From NCBI RefSeq assembly GCF_002575655.3, contig NC_053039.3, forward strand, positions 219,933,622 through 219,997,621: a stretch of DNA of 64,000 bases, in the 5' to 3' direction. The stretch is from Aegilops tauschii subsp. strangulata. Lineage: Eukaryota > Streptophyta > Magnoliopsida > Poales > Poaceae. Positions 56,013-64,000 of this stretch are shown piece after piece. How positions within the stretch are numbered: position 1 is the first letter of the stretch; the number at the start of each line of letters is the position of its first letter. The notes below the pieces were generated by a model, which made no database searches, had not been told where the DNA came from, and worked only from the letters and a program-made list of their open reading frames with translations. Made by a program: the position numbers and the translations under genes.

Positions 56013-58975
56013 TCATTCAAATATCATATCCTTTGAGCACTGACCCTCTATCAAGCGGGCGCCGTCGAGGACATCTTCAAAATAATGCTCCGGCGTGTGA
56101 TTGTCCTTGCCCCCGGGTGTACTCTTTGCTGCAACATCGGTGGCCTTCATCTTCGCCCAATACGTCTTGACGCGGGCAAAGGCCATCCGTGCACCTTCAA
56201 TGCACGCTGACCGCTTCACAGCATCGATACGCGGCACCACATCAACTAGTCGCTGCACCAAGCCGAAATAACTATTCGGAACTGGCTCAGTCGGCCACAG
56301 CCAGACCACGACGTCATTCATGGAAGATCCGGATATCTTGTGGAGCTCGGCCCACTGGGCCATCTGTTCGTTCAGCAACAGCAGACGCTTCGGCGCGCTG
56401 AATTGTGACTAAAAAGGCTTCTCCGTTGCTTGCCCTTCTTGCGCTTGGAAAAACTGCGCCACATCGGAGACACTCTTCGGCAAGTCCAAGAATGCGTCTG
56501 GAGAGCTCCACATTTGATTAAGCGGGGCATACTTCGGATTGCCGAATTTAGTCTGTAACAGAAAGGGCTTACTGGCCGCTATTTCACCAGCTTGTCGGAT
56601 CTCCTCGCGAGCCGCTCTAGACTCAGACCGTGCTTCTCTCGCATCTTCCACATTACTCATCCTGGCTCGCTCCTTGGCTCGGGCAAGCTCAGCCCAAAGG
56701 GTCTCAACCGCGGCAGCACCATCTGCAGTTATGCATGTCTCGGTATGTATTTCTCAGCTTCGTGCTCATGTTATTATACATAGATATATTGACTGCCCCA
56801 AAACATACCTTGCACCTCGTCGAGCCGCCTGTTAATAAGGGTGATGTCGTCATCCGCCACATCAAGTTTCTGCTTCAGACCTGCAACCTCTGTAGTGTGG
56901 GCAGTCGCCATGGATGTAATAGCCTGTGTTCCAATTAGTTAGATTATTTCCTGGGCATGTCTTTTTCGATCCTCCGATTGCCTCCCTTCGGACGCCAACC
57001 AGAGTCTCTGGGGCTACTATCTATACACAGGTGCATTTTGCGCATAGAGCACAACTGAAAATATTACATTACGTACCTCGAAGCCTCTTAGCAGGCCCGT
57101 GAAGGCTTCATTCAATCCGCTTTTCGCGGACAGAATCCTCTCAACCACCATACCCATTAAGGTACGATGTTCCTCTGAGACGGACGCATGTCGTAGCATG
57201 TCCATCAATGTATCCGGCGCCTCCGGAATCCTGGAAGCAGCTGCAGGAGTACGGACCCCCTTTGAAGGGATATGTTTACTCGACCCTAGAGTCGTCTCCG
57301 GCTGTAAACCGGATAGTCCGGGGCCTTTATTGTTGGTCCCCGTAGGGGCCGCACACCCCAGACCATGGGCGACCGAAGTTTCACCTTCGGGCGTTGTCTT
57401 CATTGTCCCCCGCACCACTTGTTGATCGGGAGTGATCCTCCGGGACGACACCTCGAAGTCGTCTGCCCTATTGGGCGAAGAGGCCTGTGGAGGCGTCTCT
57501 CTTTCCATCATCACCGGAAGAAGATCCCCCGAGGAAGAGGATTCTCGAGGAAGACTGTGTGCCGGACTACAAACATATATTCTAGATGTTACCCTTGTAA
57601 CAGGAAAAGAACGGGATATGTTTAAGACACCCTTGTTCACTTACGATTCGGCTAAAGGCTTGTCTTTACGGAGGAACTATTCGACAAGATCGTCTTCCGA
57701 GCCCGAACTGCCTGACAGGGGCATCTTCCCTCGCTTAGGAGCCTTTACCTCCCAACCTTCAGAGGCGGCCCTTTTCTTACCAGGGGGAGAAAGGATGTCA
57801 GCTTCTCCTTCTCTTTTGTCTTCGGAAGAGGGAGCCCTAATCTCCCCGGACACAGTGCCTGGTGTACCTTCAGAATAGAGGCCACCTTTGGCCTTCCTGC
57901 TCTCCTCCTTGTCCTCTTTCACCGGGACTTGGTATGGTGTCGGAACCAGCATCCTTGTTAGCATAGGATCAGCTGAGTCTTCGGGAAGTGGGGCCGAACA
58001 CCTAATTCGCTTCGCCTTCTTTATCCAGCCCTGGAAGAAGATGGTTTTCTCAGTATCTTATTACGGGATATTTAACTAAGCTGTGTTCGGGAGTCGAGGG
58101 CTTACCAAGGTATCCGGATGGTTGCAGTCGAGGCCGATGTCCTTGGTGGTATCCGGCCACTGTTTTTGTGTCCCAAAAAATAACTTCCACATTCCTCTAT
58201 GCGTCGTGCCGAAGAAGTGCTGAAGGGTTCGTGGTCCTTCCGGATTGAACTCCCACATGCGGAGGGACCGTCGCTGGCACGGCAGGACCCGGCGGACTAG
58301 CATTACTTGAATCACGTTGATGAGACCGGTTTCCTTCTCAAGGAGATTCCGGATGCGGCTCTATAGAGTCTGCACTTCGTCAATTGATCCCCAGTCCAAC
58401 CCCTTATTGATCCATGATGCGAGCTGTATTGGAGGGCCAGATTGGAATGCAGGTGTAGCTGCCCACTTGGTACCACGGGGTTCAGTGATGTAAAAGCACT
58501 CCCGCTGCCATAAGTTGGAGGATTCCGTGAAAGAGCCTTTTGGCCAAGGAGTGTTGGTAAGTTTGCTCACCGTGACACCATCACACTCCGCTTGCTTCCC
58601 CTCGATCACCTTCGGCTTCACATTAAAAGTCTTGAGCCATAAGCCGAAGTGTGGGGGAATACGGAGAAAGGCCTCGCACATGACGATGAACACCGAGATG
58701 TGAAGAAAAGAGTCCGGGGCTAGATCGTGAAAATCTATCCTGTAATAGAACATGAGCCCACGAACAAAGGGATGGAGAGCGAACCCTAGCCCCCGGAGGA
58801 AGTGGGAGATGAATATGACCCTCTCGCCGGATCTGGGGGTAGGAATAACCTGCCCTTTAGCAGGGAGCCTGTGGAGGATTTCCGCGGTCAGGTATCTTGC
58901 CGCTCGGAGCTTCGCAGTATCCTCCTCTGTGACAGAAGAGGCCACCCACCGGCCTTGAGGGCTGGGTCCGGACAT
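56013..58975 (-). pseudogene. Five-exon antisense gene, PF04195-like ('putative gypsy type transposon') domain (element G)
   Basis: Minus-strand exons 58975-58106, 58030-57645, 57566-57077, 56923-56809 and 56722-56013 join in phase to 857 codons including the stop. Introns (75, 78, 153 and 86 bp) all have GT-AG ends: donors GGTAAG, CGTAAG, GGTACG, GGTATG; acceptors TTCCAG, TTGTAG, ACACAG, CTGCAG. Exon 1 has the PHFGLWLKTFNVKPK-containing domain of the Pfam family 'putative gypsy type transposon' (from memory). Exons 4-5 are predicted coiled coil, and the C-terminus ends ARLIEGQCSKDMIFE. Three TAG codons interrupt it (58361-58363, 57677-57679, 56409-56411), so this copy is probably dead. ATG 58975 was chosen because a TATA box lies 107 bases upstream; an in-phase ATG also exists at 59116. 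Product function unknown. Confidence 0.75.
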
Positions 58976-59081
58976 GACTGGGAGGCTTGTAGCAATTAAG
59001 TTGAAACCAGGGTGCTTGAACTCGAGGTTGGAAAGGCTGAGGAAGAGGCAGGCGTAGAGGAGAAAGACGGGTCTGTGCCCC

Positions 59082-59087
59082 TTTATA
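59082..59087 (-). promoter_or_regulatory. TATA box of the antisense gene (element G)
   Basis: Minus-strand TATAAA inside GCTTTTATAAAGGGGC, 107 bases upstream of the ATG at 58975. A start about 30 bases downstream would leave a leader of about 75 bases. Confidence 0.65.
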
Positions 59088-59116
59088 AAAGCAGTGAATA
59101 TCAAATGCCTCCTCAT

Positions 59117-59516
59117 GGGCCTTAAAACTTGCTATTCCCAAGGAATCATGCCGACGGGACGGTTGGATTACCCCCGCCCGTATTGATGAGAATCCCGTAA
59201 TAAGGGGACACGATCTCTGCTTTGACAAGACGTGCCAATAAAACCGCATCTCAAAATGTGGAGCGGCAGGCCGGAAAATGGTTCGAAATAATGACCGGGT
59301 AGTGACATGGCGTCACGCTACAGAAGTTGTCAGTAGATTGGATTCGTGAAATATTATACTCTCTGTGGTTGTGTGTGGTACTTGTTTTGCAGAGCCGGAC
59401 ACGTTCTTTGTGTTCGAAGGCTGTTTTGGAGTATTCGGAGGAGGAACCCGCCTTGCAATGCCGAAGACAATCTGCGCGCCGAACACCTCGTCATTGAAGC
59501 CTGTTTCAGGGGTTAC
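59117..59516. other. Region between antisense promoter and 3' LTR (element G)
   Basis: No gene seen. The last bases, CAGGGGTTAC, are the likely polypurine primer next to the 3' LTR. Confidence 0.5.
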
Positions 59517-59987
59517 TGAGGGAGTCCTTGATTAAGGGTTCCTCGGACGTCCGGCCTGTTGGACATGGGCCGGACTGATGGGCTGTGAAGATACAAGACC
59601 GAAGACTCTCACCTGTGTCCGGATGGGACTCTCCTTAGCGTGGAAGGCAAGCTTGGCGTTCGGATATGAAGATTCCTTTCTCTGTAACCGACTTTGTACA
59701 ACCCTAGTCCTCTCCGGTATCTATATAAACCGGAGGGTTTAGTCCATAGGAAGAATCATAATCATACAGGCTAGACTTTTAGGGTTTTAGCCATTATGAT
59801 CTCGTGGTAGATCAACTCTTGTAATACTCATATTCATCAAGATCAATCAAGCAGGAAGTAGGGTATTAACTCCATAGAGAGGGCCCGAACCTGGGTAAAC
59901 ATCGTGTCCCCTGTCTCCTGTTACCATCGACCTTAGACGCACTGTTCGGGACCCCCTACCCGAGATTCGCCGGTTTTGACACCGACA
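59517..59987 (+). repeat. 3' LTR of element G (471 bp)
   Basis: TGAGGGAGTCC to CACCGACA. TATATAAA at 59722-59729. About 20 substitutions against the 5' LTR. Confidence 0.9.
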
Positions 59988-59992
59988 GAGGG
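59988..59992. repeat. Target-site duplication of element G (GAGGG), right
   Basis: Exact copy of 43871-43875; bases 2-6 of the interrupted LTR of element F. Confidence 0.85.
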
Positions 59993-60458
59993 AGTTCTGG
60001 ATTAGGGGGTCCTCGGGTGTCCGGTCTATTCGATATGGGCCGGACTGATTGGCCGTGAAGACAAAGCAGAAGATTGTCCCCCGTGTCCGAGTAGGACTCC
60101 TATGTGCGTAGAACGGCAAGTTTTGTGTCCGGGTGTAATACTTCCTTCCTCTGCAAACCGACTCTATACAACCCTAGGCCCCTCCTGTGTATATAAACCA
60201 GAGGGTTAGGTCCGTAGAAGGGGGGAAGATTCATAGGCTAGACGGCTATGGTTTACCCATTACGATCTCGAGGTAGATCAACTCTTGTAACCCTTATACA
60301 CACACCGAATATAATCAAGCAGGACGTAGGGTTTTACCTCCTTTAAGAGGGCCCGAACCTGGGTAAACATCATGTCCCTATTGTCCCTTGTTACCATCGA
60401 TCCTGAGACACACAGCTTGGGACCCCCTACCCGAGATCTGCCGGTTTTGACACTGACA
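59993..60458 (+). repeat. 5' LTR of element F, main part
   Basis: Continues the LTR begun at 43870; ends GACACTGACA at 60458. With the first six bases it is 472 bp, the same size as the LTRs of G. TATATAAA at 60190-60197. It is clearly more diverged from the G LTRs than these are from each other. Confidence 0.85.
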
Positions 60459-60505
60459 TTGGTGCTTCCATTGAGAGTTCCGTTGTGTTGTCTACAGAAT
60501 AATCG

Positions 60506-62046
60506 ATGGCTCGCCTCGTCATCGACGACGACACTGTTTCCGGGGAGACCTTTCTCCTTGGTCAACTCTTTGCGTTTGCTGGCTTTGTGCTACGTGTCAA
60601 CTCGACCAGTCACCTTGAGCAGGTCGACAGCTACGCCCCTGGTCACCAGATCAGGTTTGGAAGCTTGAACTTCAACGCCGATATCCGAGGAGACCTGATC
60701 TTCGAGGGTTTCACGGCCTCGGCCGCCGCTCCCCACCCGCACGAGGGGGGGGGGCTTCGGATCCACTATCAGATCCCGTCCAGGGGTCGACGCTCATGTA
60801 CGCCCCGACCTTAGATCCGGGGCAGACCACTTCGTCTGAAGACGGGAGGGTGAACCCCGCCGGACTCTCTCCCATCACGGGGCTCCTAGCCGTAGACCTA
60901 GATGCGACCATGCCGTCCGCGGACCCGGAGTCAAACGGGACTCTCCCCGTCATCGGGAAGCCGAACTCGCCTCTGAATACCAACTCCGAACTCTCGAGGT
61001 CTGTGTCCATTGGGCTCGGTCAAGTGGTTATCACCGAGCCTGGTTCCGCAGATCCTCAGACGCCTGTCCAGCTTTCGCTCTTAAACGAAACACTGGAGAT
61101 AATACAATCTCTCACCATCACGGAAGTGTCACCTCCGAACTACGCCTAGCTTGAACTAGGGGCTGAGAGTAGGGAATTTTACGTCCCACCCACCACCCAC
61201 TTAATAGCCACTGTCGAGAATCTAACCGACATGCTAGACTATGCCTCCGAAGACATTGATGGCATGGACGACGACGTCGAAACCGAACCAGGTAAAAACC
61301 CGCCCATCACTAGGCGTTGGACGGCCACTTCTACTTACGACGTATACATGGTGGATACACCTGAGAAGAAGGATGACGATGGTACTGAAGATCCAAATGA
61401 GGATAAGCCCGTCGATGAACCACCAAAACACCGACGTCAGCGCCGCCGCTCACGATCGCGTCGGGGAAGGGAAAGGAATACTGTCACTGGAGATAATGAC
61501 ACTCCAGACAACACCGAAGACCCCGATCTCCCCATCGAGCCTGCATTCGAGCAGGATGAAAGGGAAGAGGGTCAATACAGCCCCAAAGACCACGCCGATC
61601 ATGAGGATTCGGAAGATAGTAACTACTTACCTGTCTCTGAAGAGGATGTTAGCATCGGGGATGAAGAATTCATCGTCCTAGAGGAACCCCTCGAACAAGA
61701 ACGCTTCAAGCAACGGCTCATCGCCACTGCACGGAGCTTGAAAAAGAAACAACGGCAGATTAAAGCCGAACAGGATATGCTCAACGACAGATGGACTAAG
61801 GTCCTAGCCGCTGAAGAAGGATATGGCTTTGAGCACCAAACAAAGAGTTATCCCAAACGCAGGCTACTGCCACAATTCGACGACGAGGCCTTCGAGCCAA
61901 TATCGTCAAAATACAATCAGGCTGATCAACCGGACCGACCACCATGTGGACCGGACAAAACGGCTAATTATGCTGAACACCAGCCCGCGCCCCCTCTTCT
62001 TAGAGGCAGGGATGCAACGGCTCCGGGCTACACATACGACCTATGA
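60506..62046 (+). pseudogene. Gag N-terminal part (element F)
   Basis: ATG 60506 (MARLVIDDDTVSG) begins phase 2. A run of ten G at 60745-60754 ends this phase, and from 60796 phase 1 continues, with a TAG at 61147-61149. The segment 61231-62046 is acidic then Arg-rich and matches gag of element G (ALDYASEDIDGMDDD-like; NYLPVSEEDVSIGDEEF; KKKQRQIKAEQDMLNDRW). It ends in TGA at 62044-62046, one C-to-T from CGA. The intact text across the site of H in element G shows the ancestral gag sequence. Confidence 0.8.
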
Positions 62047-62222
62047 CAGGACCTGACTAATAGAGCCAGCCAGACCAGATCAATCTATGGATAAAGAGGA
62101 TGTGCCCCCACACGAGATGACGACCATCAAGCCTAACACGACAAACCTAACCAAGTCTGGGGTCAGCACCAAACACAGACGTCTCCGAACTCCGTCGCGA
62201 TGTCGGCCGGTACATAGGTGCC

Positions 62223-63150
62223 ATGCACCCCATGTGCTTTACTGATGAGGTAATGCAGCATCAATTTCTGGAGGGGTTCAAACGCGTGAACATCGAGCAA
62301 TACGATGGAACGATGAATCCCGCCGTATGGATTGAAGATTTTCTTCTCCACATTCACATGGATCGCGGAGATGATCTCCACACCATTAAATACCTCCCTC
62401 TAAAGCTGAAAGGACCAGCACGACACTGGTTGAACAGCCTCCCAGAGAACTCCATTGGAAGTTGGGAATACTTAGAGGATGCTTTTCGGGACAACTTTCA
62501 GGGCACTTATGTCCAGCCACCGGATGCTGATGACCTGAGTCACATAATCCAGCAACCCGGAGAGTCAGCTCGCAAACTTTGGGATCGGTTCCTAATTAAA
62601 AAGAACCAAATCATGGACTGTCCGGATGCCGAGGCCTTAACAGCATTTAAGCACAGCGTCCGTGATGAATGGCTCGCCCGACACCTCGGTCAGGAAAAGC
62701 CAAAGACCATGGCAGCTCTTACTGCACTTATGACCTGCTTCTGTGCGGGCGAAGATAGCTGGTTGGCTCGTAGAAGCAACAGTACCAGTGACCCCGGCAC
62801 TTCTGAGGCCAGGGATGGCAATGGCAGGCCATGATGCAGCAAAAACAAGCGGCAGAAAAATAACGAAGAAACAGAGGATACAACAGTAAAGGCTGGATTC
62901 AGTGGCTCTAAACCCGGTCAGCGGAAGAAGCCGTTCGGTGGTAATAGGGGTGGTCCATCCAACCTGGACAAAATACTAGAGAGACCTTGCCAGATTCATG
63001 GCACCCCTGACAAGCCTACCAACCACACCAACAGAAACTGATGGGTTTTCAAACAGGCCGGTAAATTAAATGCCGAACATAAGGGGAAAGGACCTCACAG
63101 CGAGGATGATGATGAGCCTTGCCCGCCGAACAATGGGGGACAGAAACGAT
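62223..63150 (+). pseudogene. Gag capsid core and Cys/His part (element F)
   Basis: A 203-codon phase from 62223 (MHPMCFTDEVMQHQFLEGF) has AVWIEDFLLHIHMDRGDDLH, KGPARHWLNSLPENSIGSW and DEWLARHLGQEKPKTMAAL. It ends with TGA 62832-62834 (from CGA by comparison with G). The same phase then has CQIHGTPDKPTNHTNR and another TGA at about 63040. From 63070 the phase changes, and a run of ten C at 63151-63160 marks another frameshift site. Confidence 0.8.
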
Positions 63151-63264
63151 CCCCCCCCCCGAGGTGAAAACGGTGAACATGATCTATGTCACCCACATCC
63201 CCAAAAGGGAACGCAAACGCGCATTAAGGGACGTCTACGCCGTAGAGCCTGTCGCCCCAAAATT

Positions 63265-63843
63265 CAACCCATGGTGGCCTGTCCGATCACCTTTGATCGC
63301 AGGGACCACCCAACCAGTATCCGTCATGGAGGTTCGGCGGCCCTGGTACTCGATCCTATCATTGACAGATACCATCTCACTAGAGTCCTTATGGACGGCG
63401 GTAGCAGCCTCAACTTGATCTACAAGGATACTGTCCGTAAGATGGGTATCGACCCGTAAAGAATCAAGCCTAGCAACACTATCTTTAAAGAAGTGATACC
63501 CGGCATGGAGGCCCGCTGCACGGGCTCCTTAACACTGGAAGTAGTATTCGGCTCTCCAGACAACTTCCGAAGCGAAGAATTGATCTTCGACATCGTCCCT
63601 TTCTGCAGTGGTTATCATGCACTGCTCGGACGAACTGCTTGCGCCCGCTTTAATGCAGTACCGCACTATGCTTATCTGAAGCTTAAAATGCCTGGACCTC
63701 GTGGCGTCATCACAGTAAATGGGGATATGGAGCGCTCCCTCTGTACTGAGGAGTACACCACGGCCCTAGCAGCCGAAGTACAGGGCGGCCACATGAAGCC
63801 GAATAGCTCATCGGTCATCAAGACCCATGACAATACTAAGTGA
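63265..63843 (+). pseudogene. Aspartic protease (element F), one stop
   Basis: Phase 1: VACPITFDRRDHPTSIRHGG, RVLMDGGSSLNLIYKDTVRK with D-G-G-S active site, then TAA at 63457-63459, then IPGMEARCTGSLTLEVVFGS, YHALLGRTACARFNAVPHYAY and the C-terminus ending NTK at 63841. Active-site motif intact, frame broken once. No RT within the rest of the window. Confidence 0.8.
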
Positions 63844-64000
63844 GTCTGATCCACATTACAATGCGGTAGCTCGGTGGAGCCAGATCTTGAATAGCAGTTT
63901 GGCCTCCGCTGATCGCCCCATAAGGTTGCGGCACATGTACCGCGCGTACATAACTACGCACTTAAAATACCTTTGGCAGCACCGGAGGCACACTGCAGAA
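63844..64000 (+). other. Start of the post-protease region (element F), cut by the window end
   Basis: Matches 54788-54890 of element G (GCAGTTTGGCCTCCGCTGAT; CACTTAAAATACC), so F has the same layout here. Whether RT follows is not visible. Confidence 0.6.

Larger units (their letters stand above)
43876..59987 (+). mobile_element. Element G: inner Fatima-like Gypsy element, non-autonomous, 16.1 kb with a nested 7.1-kb element
   Basis: Two LTRs of 470 and 471 bp and a 5-bp duplication GAGGG bound it. Without element H (7137 bp) and its 5-bp duplication the element is about 8970 bp. Order: LTR, gag (cut by H), protease, about 1.2 kb non-coding, a five-exon antisense gene and the 3' LTR. RT, RNase H and integrase are absent. 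LTRs differ at about 20 positions (4-5%), so the insertion is older than H (2-3%). Tat-lineage elements commonly carry an extra gene at this place. Confidence 0.9.
43870..64000 (+). mobile_element. Element F: outer Fatima-like Gypsy element, 5' portion, interrupted by element G
   Basis: The LTR starts TGAGGG at 43870-43875. It resumes at 59993 after element G and ends at 60458 (GACACTGACA). The internal region 60459-64000 carries gag and protease and runs off the window. If the layout follows G, this copy too could lack RT; the end of the window is too early to tell. The element sits in a BARE/Angela-like LTR at 43869. Confidence 0.8.

Noticed and set aside
1..64000. Search for host genes, tRNA and rRNA
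   Set aside because: No exon-intron structure with known host protein motifs, no tRNA cloverleaf and no rRNA text was recognised; the only spliced gene found lies inside element G.

Overview
The window looks like intergenic DNA from a large, repeat-rich grass genome, most likely Triticeae (wheat, barley, rye or Aegilops). I judge this from the LTR types: Athila-lineage LTRs beginning TGATACGTC, a BARE/Angela/WIS-type Copia LTR, and Fatima-like LTRs beginning TGAGGGAG. Family names come from memory of such elements and should be confirmed against a repeat library. I find no convincing host gene, tRNA or rRNA. Almost every base belongs to nested transposons, most of them decayed.

Left part, 1-16388. 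Element A (minus strand, Ty3/Gypsy, Tat-like; gag, protease and start of RT) has its 5' LTR at 3780-4256 and sits in the RNase H region of element B (minus, Athila-like; 5' LTR 7467-8994). A 464-bp unassigned stretch follows. Next comes a plus-strand Gypsy-type LTR (9459-10443, resuming at 15644-16388), split by element C. Element C is a second Athila-like copy related to B (10444-15643), with a largely intact RT-RNase H but no 3' end.

Middle, 16389-32942. AT-rich and diverged tandem-duplicated DNA leads into a CACTA-type DNA transposon whose right terminus is at 31189. It contains a complete Tat-like Gypsy element E (19352-30633; 5-bp TSD CCAAC on both sides). E carries gag, protease, RT, RNase H and integrase, all broken by stops and frameshifts. 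It also carries an intact antisense gene for a B3-like DNA-binding protein with its own TATA box. The CACTA lies in the leader of a minus-strand Tekay/Del-like element whose LTR end is at 32651-32942.

Right part, 32943-64000. This is a nest of several layers. The Tekay-like LTR is cut by an Athila-like LTR. That is cut by element D, a non-autonomous Athila-like element with gag, protease and an ATHILA-ORF-like gene but no RT. The D 5' LTR is cut by a BARE/Angela-like LTR, which is cut by an outer Fatima-like element. The outer LTR is cut by an inner Fatima-like element G (43876-59987, TSD GAGGG), whose gag is cut by a gag-only Athila-like element H (45525-52661, TSD GAGCC).

The most notable gene is in G. 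On the antisense strand, between protease and the 3' LTR, five exons at 58975-56013 join in perfect phase through four canonical introns into an 857-codon frame. It has a TATA box upstream and three TAG interruptions. Elements D, G and H lack RT and integrase, so they would depend on enzymes supplied by related copies. E and G thus both carry antisense genes just upstream of the 3' LTR.
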